DNA from: an uncultured Erysipelotrichaceae bacterium
Lineage (GTDB): Bacteria; Bacillota_I; Bacilli_A; Erysipelotrichales; Coprobacillaceae
DNA length: 40,407 bases
Direction of reading: 5' to 3'
NCBI GenBank assembly: GCA_947074115.1
Contig: CAMTOK010000007.1
Location: 1 to 40,407, forward strand
Made by a program: the position numbers and the translations under genes
Part shown: positions 24,957-33,150 of the stretch, piece after piece
How the letters are laid out: each line of letters opens with the position of its first letter
Position numbering within the stretch: the stretch's first letter is position 1
Notes under the pieces: generated by a model
The model's input: only the letters and a program-made list of their open reading frames with translations
Database searches by the model: none
What the model was told of the DNA's origin: nothing

Positions 24957-25729
24957 TGAGGACAATTGTTATCACTTCGGGGAAAGGTGGAGTTGGAAAA
25001 AGCAGTGTGTCGATTAATATCGGTTATGCTTTGGCTAACAGAGGGGAAAAAGTATGTTTAATTGATGCAGATTTTGGTTTAAAAAACCTTGATGTGATGA
25101 TGGGATTAGAAAACAGAGTTATCTATGATCTTCATGACGTTGTAACAAATAAATGTACCTTACAACAAATACTTGTTAAAGACAAAAGATACGATTCATT
25201 ATATTTATTACCAGCATGTAAATCTTTATCACTTGAAGAAATTGATGTTAACTATATGGTTCAAATGGTAGATCAACTTCAAGAACAGTTTGATTACATA
25301 CTCATTGATAGTCCTGCAGGTATTGAAAAGGGGTTTCAATATGCAACTGGATTATGTAAGGAAGCAATTGTTGTTGTCAATTTAGATGTAGCATCTTTAA
25401 GAGATGCAGATCGCGTTATCGGATTATTATTAAAACAGGGGATCACAGAATTACAAATGTTAGTGAACAAATATAATTCTGATGATATTAATCAAGGGAG
25501 AAGTTTGTCTTTAAGGGATGCTCATGAAATCTTAAGTATTCCGTTACTTGGAATTGTGTATGATGATCATCAAATGATCGAAGCAAATAATAAGGGTGTA
25601 CCAGTTTATGTAGATCGCAAAAGCTTAATCAGCCTATGTTTCGACAGAATAGCACAAAGATTAGAGGGAATTGAGGTTCCTTTCATGAAATATAAAAAGA
25701 AAAAGTTATTAGATAAGTTATTTAGATAA
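24956..25729 (+). CDS. minD: Septum site-determining ATPase MinD
   Basis: MinD is a membrane-cycling ATPase that carries MinC. The 257-residue protein has the deviant Walker A GKGGVGKSS at 9-17, switch I/II segments DADFGLKNLDVMMG and DSPAG, and a C-terminal amphipathic membrane-targeting helix (MKYKKKKLLDKLFR). It starts inside the minC stop. The topological partner, MinE or DivIVA, is not in the window. Confidence 0.97.
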   Translation: MRTIVITSGKGGVGKSSVSINIGYALANRGEKVCLIDADFGLKNLDVMMGLENRVIYDLHDVVTNKCTLQQILVKDKRYDSLYLLPACKSLSLEEIDVNYMVQMVDQLQEQFDYILIDSPAGIEKGFQYATGLCKEAIVVVNLDVASLRDADRVIGLLLKQGITELQMLVNKYNSDDINQGRSLSLRDAHEILSIPLLGIVYDDHQMIEANNKGVPVYVDRKSLISLCFDRIAQRLEGIEVPFMKYKKKKLLDKLFR

Positions 25730-25754
25730 TATTTTTAAATATTCATCATAAGTA
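25727..25754 (+). promoter_or_regulatory. Sigma-E-like promoter of spoIVFA-spoIVFB
   Basis: TAATATT (25727-25733) fits KMATATT fully. After 13 bp, CATAAGTA (25747-25754) keeps the CATA core of the -10. The site overlaps the minD stop codon. Confidence 0.45.
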
Positions 25755-25774
25755 TTTATGAGGTGATATTACTT

Positions 25775-26359
25775 ATGAGCGATATTGAAGAAGTCAGAAG
25801 ACGAATGAGAAATAGAAGGGGAAAAAGAGCTAAATCATTAAATGATAGACAATTTACCAAAATTTATAATGGTATGATTAAGTTTATGGTGATTTTAGCT
25901 GTTGCTATCGGTGTCTTTTCTTATATTAAATTTAGTCCGAACCAGACTTATATTCAAGATTATGTTTTAAATGACTTAAAATTCAATCAAGTCATTCAAT
26001 GGGTGAGTGATAGAATGTTCTTCTTTCAAGGCAGTGATGATCCAATTGTCGTCACATCTGGGGTGTCTTATCAACATTTAGAAGGTAACTTTTATTCGAA
26101 CTCAACAAATGAAGTTTTAAGTTTTACAAATGGGCGCGTTATTTATGAGGGAGAGCAAGATATGCTAGGTAAGTATATCACGGTACTTTTCTCTAATGAA
26201 GTTGAGGTGACTTATGGGCAACTCAATGATGTATTTGTCAAATTGTATGATACAGTTAATCCATCAACTATTATCGGTACTTACGACGAAAAATTGATGT
26301 TAATCTTTACAAAAGGTGAAGCTGAAATAGATTATGATACATTTATGGCGTCTTTGTAA
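25775..26359 (+). CDS. spoIVFA: SpoIVFA-like regulator of the SpoIVFB protease
   Basis: 194 residues. A basic, arginine-rich cytoplasmic N-terminus (RRRMRNRRGKRAK) precedes one membrane helix (about 35-53) and an outer domain related to a degenerate LytM/M23 fold (SFTNGRVIYEGEQDMLGKYITVLFSN, then EVEVTYGQLNDVFV). Zinc ligands of active M23 peptidases are not evident. In B. subtilis SpoIVFA holds the intramembrane protease SpoIVFB inactive in the outer forespore membrane. The order minC-minD-spoIVFA-spoIVFB is the same there. ATG 25775 is chosen for AGGTGAT; a GTG 12 nt upstream overlaps that site. Confidence 0.85.
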   Translation: MSDIEEVRRRMRNRRGKRAKSLNDRQFTKIYNGMIKFMVILAVAIGVFSYIKFSPNQTYIQDYVLNDLKFNQVIQWVSDRMFFFQGSDDPIVVTSGVSYQHLEGNFYSNSTNEVLSFTNGRVIYEGEQDMLGKYITVLFSNEVEVTYGQLNDVFVKLYDTVNPSTIIGTYDEKLMLIFTKGEAEIDYDTFMASL

Positions 26360-26363
26360 ATTA

Positions 26364-27089
26364 ATGCGTATTCACCCAATAACTTATATTTACTTATCAT
26401 TAGCACTGATAAGTGGTTTCTTGAGTGAATACATGTTTGCCTTAATTATTGTTCTAGTTCATGAGGTATGCCATTATTTAATGGCATACTATTTTCATTT
26501 TGATATAGAAAAAATTGAAATTTTACCTTTTGGCGCTTTCTTAAGTATACAAGACTTTTATGAACACTCATTAAAAGAAAATTTATGTGTGTTACTCGCT
26601 GGCCCATGCTCACACATATTTATCCATTTTGCTTTATATTTGGTTAAGGATCCAACACTCAATGTTTATTTAAACCAAATAAACTTTTATGTCTTTGCTT
26701 TTAATTTGGCTCCAATCTATCCATTAGATGGATCAAAAATTATAGGAGTTATTTTAGAAACAGCCTTATCTATAGAAGATGCACTCTATTTTCAATTGAA
26801 AATCTCAGTTTTTGTTTTCTGTATTCTCTCAGTATTTTATATTCAAACAAATACAATGATTATTATTGGTTATTTATTTGTAGAACAAATAAAGTTTTAT
26901 AAAGATATACCAAAAATACTCAGACAAATATATATTAGAATTGATCAAAATCAATATACGAAGATTAAGATTCAAAGAAAGTGGAAATATAAGAGAGGTT
27001 ATAAAAATTATTATCTTGTTGATGGTAAAATGCAAAAAGAGAATGATGTTATTTTTGAACTCCTAAAAAATACAAAAAAACAGATTTAA
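26364..27089 (+). CDS. spoIVFB: SpoIVFB-like intramembrane zinc protease
   Basis: SpoIVFB cleaves pro-sigma-K in the mother cell. The 241-residue M50B-family protein has HEVCH at 33-37 (zinc ligands H33 and H37, catalytic E34). It also has the second conserved motif NLAPIYPLDGSKI with D122 as the third zinc ligand, and several membrane helices. The C-terminal approximately 60 residues are basic and soluble, where a CBS domain sits in B. subtilis; only a short version is present. No ribosome site is visible. The ATG follows the spoIVFA stop by 4 nt, so translation is probably coupled. An ATG 30 nt upstream is possible. Confidence 0.88.
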   Translation: MRIHPITYIYLSLALISGFLSEYMFALIIVLVHEVCHYLMAYYFHFDIEKIEILPFGAFLSIQDFYEHSLKENLCVLLAGPCSHIFIHFALYLVKDPTLNVYLNQINFYVFAFNLAPIYPLDGSKIIGVILETALSIEDALYFQLKISVFVFCILSVFYIQTNTMIIIGYLFVEQIKFYKDIPKILRQIYIRIDQNQYTKIKIQRKWKYKRGYKNYYLVDGKMQKENDVIFELLKNTKKQI

Positions 27090-27091
27090 CC

Positions 27092-27120
27092 TTGTTCTTT
27101 TTGTTGAATTGTGTTATCAT
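27092..27120 (+). promoter_or_regulatory. rpsB promoter
   Basis: TTGTTC, 17 bp, TATCAT. The leader to rpsB would be about 100 nt. Confidence 0.6.
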
Positions 27121-27228
27121 ATCACAGGTATTAAAAAATACACACATTGTGAATTCTTAAATCGGGTGCCTATCATGGTGGTTTAAGTTAGAAGCAGTGG
27201 AGGAAAAAAACAAAAGGAGGAAGTTACA
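27121..27228 (+). promoter_or_regulatory. Structured leader of rpsB
   Basis: CUUAAA (27156-27161) pairs with UUUAAG (27182-27187) around a G+C-rich loop containing GCC-UAUCAU-GGU. A small GUAUU/AAUAC hairpin and a CACA/UGUG hairpin precede it. Two purine-rich boxes follow (GGAGG near 27200 and AGGAGG before the ATG). The composition change suggests a regulatory leader, perhaps S2-responsive, but no known leader family is recognised. Confidence 0.35.
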
Positions 27229-28062
27229 ATGGCAGTAATTTCAATGAAAAAATTATTAGAAGTTGGTGTACATTTCGGACATCAAACAAAAAGATGGAAT
27301 CCAAAAATGGCTCCATACATTTTTACATCAAGAAATGGAATTTACATTATTGATTTAAAAAAATCATCAGATAAAATCGATGAAGCTTACGCAGCATTAA
27401 TGGATATCGTTGCTAAAGGTGGAAAAGTTTTATTTGTTGGTACAAAAAAACAAGCTCAAGAAGCAGTTGCTTTAGAAGCAGCAAGATCTGGAAGCTACTA
27501 TGTTAATTCACGTTGGTTAGGTGGAACTTTAACAAACTTCAAAACTATCCAAAAAAGAATTAGAAGATTAAAAGAATTAGAAAAAATGGAAGAAAACGGA
27601 ACTTTCGATTTATTCACTAAAAAAGAAGCGATTCTTTTAAAGAAAGAACAAGTTAAATTAGAAAAGAACTTAGGTGGTATCAAAGAAATGAAGAGATTAC
27701 CTAACGCTTTATTCGTGATCGATCCAAAAGTTGAACATAATGCAGTTGCAGAAGCAAAAATCTTAGGAATCCCTGTATTCGGTATCGTTGATACTAACTG
27801 TGATCCTGATGAAGTTGATTACGTAATCCCTGCAAATGATGATGCAATCAGAGCAGTTAAATTAATCGTAGCAGCTATGGCTGATGCTGTATGTGAAGCT
27901 AAAGGTGAACCTTTAACAGTAGCATACGTTAAAGATGAAGATGAAAAAGAAGTATCTATGAATGATGCTGTTGCTTCAGTAGAAGAAAGTAAACAAAGAG
28001 GACCAAGATACAAAAACAATAACCGTCCTAGAAACAATAGACCAAACGATTCAAGAAGATAG
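27229..28062 (+). CDS. rpsB: 30S ribosomal protein S2
   Basis: S2 is a late-assembling small-subunit protein. The 277-residue protein has [20 protein letters not shown] at the N-terminus, the internal coiled coil (about 105-150) and the [22 protein letters not shown] signature. It is longer than the usual approximately 240-250 residues because of a C-terminal extension rich in R, N and P (ending [12 protein letters not shown]), which is likely disordered. Strong AGGAGG site. It heads the conserved rpsB-tsf-pyrH-frr cluster. Confidence 0.98.
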   Translation: MAVISMKKLLEVGVHFGHQTKRWNPKMAPYIFTSRNGIYIIDLKKSSDKIDEAYAALMDIVAKGGKVLFVGTKKQAQEAVALEAARSGSYYVNSRWLGGTLTNFKTIQKRIRRLKELEKMEENGTFDLFTKKEAILLKKEQVKLEKNLGGIKEMKRLPNALFVIDPKVEHNAVAEAKILGIPVFGIVDTNCDPDEVDYVIPANDDAIRAVKLIVAAMADAVCEAKGEPLTVAYVKDEDEKEVSMNDAVASVEESKQRGPRYKNNNRPRNNRPNDSRR

Positions 28063-28073
28063 TTAGGGTTGAT

Positions 28074-28099
28074 GAGGGAGGCTTATGTCTCTCTTTTTT
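28074..28099 (+). terminator. rpsB-tsf hairpin (partial terminator)
   Basis: GAGGGAG and CTCTCTT (two G-U pairs) with an 8-nt loop and a T-run. tsf has no clear promoter of its own, so the hairpin probably only trims the number of transcripts that continue. Confidence 0.65.
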
Positions 28100-28127
28100 A
28101 TAAAAATAATCATGGAGGAAATGAAAA

Positions 28128-29018
28128 ATGGCAATTAGTGCAAAATTAGTAAAAGAATTACGTGAAAAAACTGGTGCTGGAATGATGGATTGTAAAAAAG
28201 CATTAGAAGAGTGTAATGGTGATTTAGAAGCATCATTCGATTGGTTAAGAGAAAAAGGTATCGCAAAAGCTGCTAAGAAAGCTGACCGTATTGCTGCAGA
28301 AGGATTAACTGCATTCGTAGTTGATGGAGATAAAGCTGCAATCGTTGAAGTTAACTCTGAAACAGATTTCGTTGCTAAAAATGCTGAGTTCCAACAATTA
28401 GTTAAAGATGTTGCTGCTTTAGTATTAGCAAATGAACCAGCTGATTTAGAAGCTGCTTTAAAATTACAAATCGAAGGTAAAGATTTAGAAACTTTAATCG
28501 CTGAAAAAAGTGGTAAAATTGGAGAAAAATTATCTTTAAGAAGATTCGTGGTTATGAGCAAAGATGCATCTGAAGAATTCGGTGCTTACTCTCATATGGG
28601 TGGTAAAATGACTGCATTAGTTAAATTAACTAACACAGAAGCTGAAAAAGCAAGAGATGTAGCAATGCATGTTGCTGCAAGTGCTCCTCAATATATCGAT
28701 AGAACTGCAATCCCTGCAGAAGTATTAGATAGAGAATTACACGTATTAAAAGCACAAGCAATGGAAGAAAACGCTGCTAGCGCTAAACCAAAACCAGAAA
28801 ATATTATTGAAAAAATGGTTGAAGGTCGTTTAAATAAAAACTTAAAAGAAATGTGCTTAGTTGATCAAGAATTCATTAAAGATCCTGATTCAACAGTAGC
28901 AAAATACTTAGGAAATGGAGCTGTTGTTGAAATGGTACGTTTCCAAGTTGGTGAAGGAATCGAAAAGAAAGAAGAAAACTTTGCTGAAGAAGTTGCTGCA
29001 CAAATGAAAGCTGTTTAA
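28128..29018 (+). CDS. tsf: Elongation factor Ts
   Basis: EF-Ts recycles EF-Tu-GDP to EF-Tu-GTP. The 296-residue protein has LREKTGAGMMDCKKAL at 10-25, then the core contact motif ETDFVAKN, two core subdomains and a C-terminal part ending EEVAAQMKAV. It is full length, with preferred codons typical of high expression. It follows rpsB after a hairpin, as in most bacteria. Confidence 0.98.
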   Translation: MAISAKLVKELREKTGAGMMDCKKALEECNGDLEASFDWLREKGIAKAAKKADRIAAEGLTAFVVDGDKAAIVEVNSETDFVAKNAEFQQLVKDVAALVLANEPADLEAALKLQIEGKDLETLIAEKSGKIGEKLSLRRFVVMSKDASEEFGAYSHMGGKMTALVKLTNTEAEKARDVAMHVAASAPQYIDRTAIPAEVLDRELHVLKAQAMEENAASAKPKPENIIEKMVEGRLNKNLKEMCLVDQEFIKDPDSTVAKYLGNGAVVEMVRFQVGEGIEKKEENFAEEVAAQMKAV

Positions 29019-29026
29019 CATTTGAT

Positions 29027-29048
29027 GAGGGCCATTTTGTGCCCTTTT
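29027..29048 (+). terminator. tsf-pyrH hairpin (partial terminator)
   Basis: GAGGGC and GCCCTT with an 8-nt loop and only four T. It begins with the same GATGAGGG string as the rpsB-tsf hairpin. Confidence 0.6.
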
Positions 29049-29074
29049 CTTATAATTAGAAGGAGAACAATATT

Positions 29075-29794
29075 ATGTACAAGAGAGTCTTGTTAAAAGT
29101 CAGTGGTGAAGCATTAGCCGGTGAACAAGGATTTGGAATTAATCCAGTTGTTGTTGCTGATGTTGCTCGTCAAATTAAAGAAGCTAAAGAAATTGGTGTA
29201 GAAATTGCTATTGTTTGTGGTGGTGGAAATATCTGGCGTGGAAAAACTGGAAGCGATATGGGTATGGAAAGAGCTGCAGCAGATTATATGGGTATGTTAG
29301 CGACTGTTATGAATGGTATGGCTTTACAAAATGCTTTAGAAACATTAGGTGTTCATACGCGTTTATTATCAGCGATTGACATGAAAGAAGTTGCTGAACC
29401 ATATATTAGAAGACGTGCTGTACGTCATTTAGAAAAAGGAAGAATTGTCATTTTCGGTGCAGGTACTGGAAGTCCATTCTTTACAACAGACACAACTGCT
29501 GCTTTAAGAGCTGCAGAAATGAATGCTGATGTCATTTTAATGGCTAAAAATGGTGTTGATGGAGTTTACTCTGATGACCCTAAACATAATCCTGATGCTA
29601 AAAAATATGATCATATTACATATTTTGACGTGTTAAATGAAGACTTACATATCATGGATCAAACTGCTATTACTTTATGTAAAGATAATGGAATTGATTT
29701 ATGTGTGTTCAACATGCAAGAAGATGGTAACATCGCTAAAGCTTGTAATGGTGAATCTATTGGTACAATTATTTCGAAAGGAGAAAAAGCGTAA
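29075..29794 (+). CDS. pyrH: UMP kinase
   Basis: PyrH phosphorylates UMP to UDP and is a hexameric amino-acid-kinase-fold enzyme. The 239-residue protein has [46 protein letters not shown] and the [10 protein letters not shown] motif, all expected. Ribosome site GAAGGAG. It overlaps frr by TAATG. Confidence 0.98.
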   Translation: MYKRVLLKVSGEALAGEQGFGINPVVVADVARQIKEAKEIGVEIAIVCGGGNIWRGKTGSDMGMERAAADYMGMLATVMNGMALQNALETLGVHTRLLSAIDMKEVAEPYIRRRAVRHLEKGRIVIFGAGTGSPFFTTDTTAALRAAEMNADVILMAKNGVDGVYSDDPKHNPDAKKYDHITYFDVLNEDLHIMDQTAITLCKDNGIDLCVFNMQEDGNIAKACNGESIGTIISKGEKA

Positions 29795-30339
29795 TGTTAG
29801 AACTTATTTTAGAAGAAGCAACAGAAAAAATGGAAAAGTCTGTAGACTCATTCATTAAACAATTATCTACAGTAAGAACTGGACGTGCTAATCCTAATAT
29901 GTTAGACCGTGTTATGGTTGATTATTATGGATCAAAAACACCAGTAAATCAAACTGCTGGTATCTCTGTTGTAGAAGGTCGTCAATTGGTTATTAAACCT
30001 TATGACAAAACAATCTTAAGAGATATTGAACATGCGATTTACGAAGCGGATTTAGGATTAACACCACAAAATGACGGTGAAATCATCCGTATTAATGTTC
30101 CTGCTCTGACAGAAGAAAGACGTAAAGAATTTGTTAAAGTGGTTAAGAAACATGCAGAAGAAGCAAAAGTCGCTTTAAGAAATATTCGTCGTTCAGCTAA
30201 TGATGATATTGAAAAATCAGACATGAGTGAAGATGAAGTGAAACATGGTAAAAACCAAGTTCAAAAATTAATTGATGATTATGTAAAAAAGGTAGATGCT
30301 TTAACAGTTGAGAAAGAAAAAGATCTTATGACTGTTTAA
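29794..30339 (+). CDS. frr: Ribosome recycling factor
   Basis: RRF splits post-termination ribosomes together with EF-G. The 181-residue protein has the three-helix-bundle landmarks TVRTGRANPNMLD, the hinge LTPQNDGEIIRINVPALTEERRKE and RNIRRSANDDIEK. It starts in the pyrH stop codon. Confidence 0.98.
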   Translation: MLELILEEATEKMEKSVDSFIKQLSTVRTGRANPNMLDRVMVDYYGSKTPVNQTAGISVVEGRQLVIKPYDKTILRDIEHAIYEADLGLTPQNDGEIIRINVPALTEERRKEFVKVVKKHAEEAKVALRNIRRSANDDIEKSDMSEDEVKHGKNQVQKLIDDYVKKVDALTVEKEKDLMTV

Positions 30340-30355
30340 AAGGCATCGCCTTTTT
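30338..30355 (+). terminator. frr terminator
   Basis: AAAAGGC and GCCTTTT around a 3-nt loop with a T-run, beginning in the frr stop codon. It closes the rpsB-frr unit. Confidence 0.8.
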
Positions 30356-30412
30356 CTATACTTATAAAAAGAAGACAAAAAATGACATATACAGTTATTT
30401 CACTTACTTTCT

Positions 30413-30444
30413 TTGTTCCTTTCAAATCTTCTTTATGATATAAT
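30413..30444 (+). promoter_or_regulatory. uppS promoter (extended -10)
   Basis: TATAAT with TG one base upstream. The best -35, TTGTTC, is 20 bp away, so recognition probably relies on the extended -10. Confidence 0.6.
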
Positions 30445-30467
30445 CAATAAATATATGAGGTGAATTT

Positions 30468-31214
30468 ATGTTCTTTAAACAAAAACAAAAAGATTATCAA
30501 TTAGATCAAAATAATATTCCAAAACATATTGCATTTATTATGGATGGAAATGGAAGATGGGCGAAAAAAAGAAAACTTCCAAGAACTTATGGACATCATG
30601 AAGGAACAAAGACGATTAGAACTTTAGCTTTAGAAGCAAATAAGTTGGGTGTAAAAGCAATGAGTTTATATGCTTTTTCTACAGAAAACTTTAAGAGGGA
30701 CGCAAAAGAAGTTGAATATATTTTTAAATTACCAAAAGAATTTTTTAATTTGTACTTTGATGAATTAATGAAAAATAATGTCCAAATACGTTATATTGGT
30801 CATTTAGAATTGGCTCCAAAGGAAACACAAATGATTATACAAGATGCGGTTAAAAAGTCATCTGAAAATACTGGATTAATTTTATGTTTTGCTTTTATAT
30901 ATGGTGGGCGTGATGAAATATTAAATACGACGAAACTCATGTGCGAACAATATAAAGCTGGTGTTATTACTTTAGATGAATTAACAGAAGACTATTTTGA
31001 AAAACATCTTATGACAGGTGATTTACCTCCTGTTGACCTTATGGTTAGAAGTAGTGGCGAATACAGATTGTCTAATTTCTTCCTATGGCAGCTTGCTTAT
31101 GCTGAATTTGTCTTTGATGAGACATTATGGCCAGATTATGATGAAGAATGTTTACATCGTGCTATTGCGATTTATCAAGGTAGAGAAAGACGTTTTGGAG
31201 GAGTATTAAAATGA
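30468..31214 (+). CDS. uppS: Undecaprenyl diphosphate synthase
   Basis: This enzyme condenses isopentenyl units in cis to make the C55 carrier lipid for cell-wall synthesis. The 248-residue protein has HIAFIMDGNGRWAKKR with catalytic D26, SLYAFSTENFKR and the end motif MVRSSGEYRLSNFFLWQ. The usual NYGGR segment reads IYGGR, a mild change. It heads a four-gene chain (uppS-cdsA-dxr-rseP) with overlapping starts. Confidence 0.97.
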   Translation: MFFKQKQKDYQLDQNNIPKHIAFIMDGNGRWAKKRKLPRTYGHHEGTKTIRTLALEANKLGVKAMSLYAFSTENFKRDAKEVEYIFKLPKEFFNLYFDELMKNNVQIRYIGHLELAPKETQMIIQDAVKKSSENTGLILCFAFIYGGRDEILNTTKLMCEQYKAGVITLDELTEDYFEKHLMTGDLPPVDLMVRSSGEYRLSNFFLWQLAYAEFVFDETLWPDYDEECLHRAIAIYQGRERRFGGVLK

Positions 31215-31999
31215 AAACAAGAATATTAACAGCTTTAGCAATGGTTGTTGTTGTCCTTCCGTGTGTCTTATTAGGGCGTCTTCCATATACAATTTTATTA
31301 GCTTTTGTCGCTGTTGCAGCGACATTTGAAATGTTGTCAATTTGTCAAAGACCAAAAGCAAATATATACCTTTATATTGTGGTAGGAATATATATCATAT
31401 ACTCAGTATTTTTCAATACAGGATTAATGATATCTATTGAACCTTTTATGATTTTAGTTATTGCACTTTTATGTGCTCATTTATTTGATAAAGGAATGGA
31501 CTATAATCGTGTATGCTATTATGCATTAACTGCTTTTATCGTTGCTGGTGGGTTAAGAGTGATCTACTTATTAAGAATGGAATTAGGTTTTAGTTATATT
31601 ATTATGTTAGCATTAGCGACATTTGGTACTGATACTGGCGCTTACTTTTCTGGTTTATTATTTGGTAAACACAAACTTTGTCCAAGATTATCTCCAAAAA
31701 AGACAATTGAAGGTTCTATAGGGGGTATTATTGTAGGGACATTATTGTCTACTCTATTTGCCTACTATATCGGAATTCCAATTGAATTAGGACAAGTTGT
31801 CTTCATTTGTTTTATATTAACGATTACAGGTCAAGTAGGAGATTTAACTTTCTCTGCTATGAAACGTCAATTTGAGGTGAAAGATTTTTCGCAACTCTTA
31901 CCAGGCCATGGTGGTATCTTAGATCGTATTGATGCTTTACTATTTAACGCTATGGTATTAGGGTTAATGATGCAAATTGTTGTTAAGGTGGTAGGATAA
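31211..31999 (+). CDS. cdsA: Phosphatidate cytidylyltransferase
   Basis: CdsA makes CDP-diacylglycerol, precursor of phosphatidylglycerol and cardiolipin. The 262-residue protein has about seven or eight membrane helices and the signature SAMKRQFEVKDFSQLLPGHGG followed by LDRID. SPKKTIEGSIGG upstream is also conserved. It overlaps uppS by ATGA and dxr by TAATG. Confidence 0.96.
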   Translation: MKTRILTALAMVVVVLPCVLLGRLPYTILLAFVAVAATFEMLSICQRPKANIYLYIVVGIYIIYSVFFNTGLMISIEPFMILVIALLCAHLFDKGMDYNRVCYYALTAFIVAGGLRVIYLLRMELGFSYIIMLALATFGTDTGAYFSGLLFGKHKLCPRLSPKKTIEGSIGGIIVGTLLSTLFAYYIGIPIELGQVVFICFILTITGQVGDLTFSAMKRQFEVKDFSQLLPGHGGILDRIDALLFNAMVLGLMMQIVVKVVG

Positions 32000-33150
32000 T
32001 GAAAAATATATGTGTTTTAGGTGTGACAGGATCAATAGGTTTACAAACGGTTGATGTTGTGATGAACCATAGTGACGAGTACCATATTGTCGCTATGAGC
32101 GCAGGAAAAAATATAACTGTATTAAAAGATATTCTTACAAAAATATCTCCAAAACACGTTTGTGTAATTAGTGAAGAAGATTGCCGTCATTTACAAGAAG
32201 AATATCCTCATATTCATTTTTGTTATGGTGAACAAGGATTAATTAAAATAGCAACTTTAGAAACTGTTGATCTTGTTTTAAATGCAATTGTTGGGTTTGC
32301 TGGTTTATTGCCAACAATACGTGCAATTGAGAATAAAAAAACAATTGCTCTTGCAAATAAAGAAACATTAGTTGTTGCTGGTCATATTATTATGCCTTTA
32401 ATAAAGGAATATGGTGTTGATATGCTTCCTGTAGATAGTGAACATTCAGCTATTTTCCAAAGTTTAAATGGTGAAAATAAAAAAACAGTGAGTAAAATTT
32501 TATTAACAGCGAGTGGTGGTAGTTTTAGAGATTTAACTCGTGATCAATTAAAAGATGTTACAGTTGAACAAGCATTAAAGCATCCAAATTGGTCAATGGG
32601 AGCTAAAATTACAATTGATAGTGCAACACTTTTTAATAAAGGTTTGGAAGTTATTGAAGCAAAATGGTTATTTGATGTTGATTATGATCAAATTGAAGTT
32701 TTTATTCATCCAGAGAGTATAGTTCATTCAATGGTTGAATATAATGATACATCGGTTATTGCTCAATTAGGAACACCAGATATGCGTTTACCTATTCAAT
32801 ATGCCTTGTCATATCCGAATAGATTACCTCTAATGAATAGTGAACGTCTATCATTAGCTAAGGTAGGAACCCTACATTTTTCTAGTCCGGATATGGAAAG
32901 ATTCCATGCGTTAGAACTTGCATATCAAGCAGGGAGAACGGGTGGTTCTATGCCTTGTGTTTTGAATGGAGCAAACGAAGTTGCCAACTCATTGTTCTTG
33001 AATGGGAAAATCTCTTTCCTTCAAATAGAAGAATTAGTGGAGTCAGCTATGAAGGCTCATCATGTTGTTGGTAACCCAAGTTTAGAAGAATTAATTGAAA
33101 TTGATGCATGGGCTAGACAACATGTCATGAAACAGTTAGGAGAGGAATAA
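31999..33150 (+). CDS. dxr: 1-deoxy-D-xylulose 5-phosphate reductoisomerase
   Basis: Dxr makes MEP in the non-mevalonate isoprenoid pathway with NADPH, feeding UppS upstream. The 383-residue protein has the nucleotide-binding GVTGSIGLQT, ANKETLVVAG, the metal-site LPVDSEHSAIFQ, ASGGSFRDL and MGAKITIDSATLFNKGLEVIEA. It is full length, with overlapping starts on both sides. Confidence 0.97.
   Translation: MKNICVLGVTGSIGLQTVDVVMNHSDEYHIVAMSAGKNITVLKDILTKISPKHVCVISEEDCRHLQEEYPHIHFCYGEQGLIKIATLETVDLVLNAIVGFAGLLPTIRAIENKKTIALANKETLVVAGHIIMPLIKEYGVDMLPVDSEHSAIFQSLNGENKKTVSKILLTASGGSFRDLTRDQLKDVTVEQALKHPNWSMGAKITIDSATLFNKGLEVIEAKWLFDVDYDQIEVFIHPESIVHSMVEYNDTSVIAQLGTPDMRLPIQYALSYPNRLPLMNSERLSLAKVGTLHFSSPDMERFHALELAYQAGRTGGSMPCVLNGANEVANSLFLNGKISFLQIEELVESAMKAHHVVGNPSLEELIEIDAWARQHVMKQLGEE

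Noticed and set aside
28028-28561. 177-residue minus-strand frame across the rpsB end and tsf
   Set aside because: It is the reverse of strongly biased tsf codons; its Ser/Ala-rich composition mirrors the sense-strand codon bias. Not a gene.
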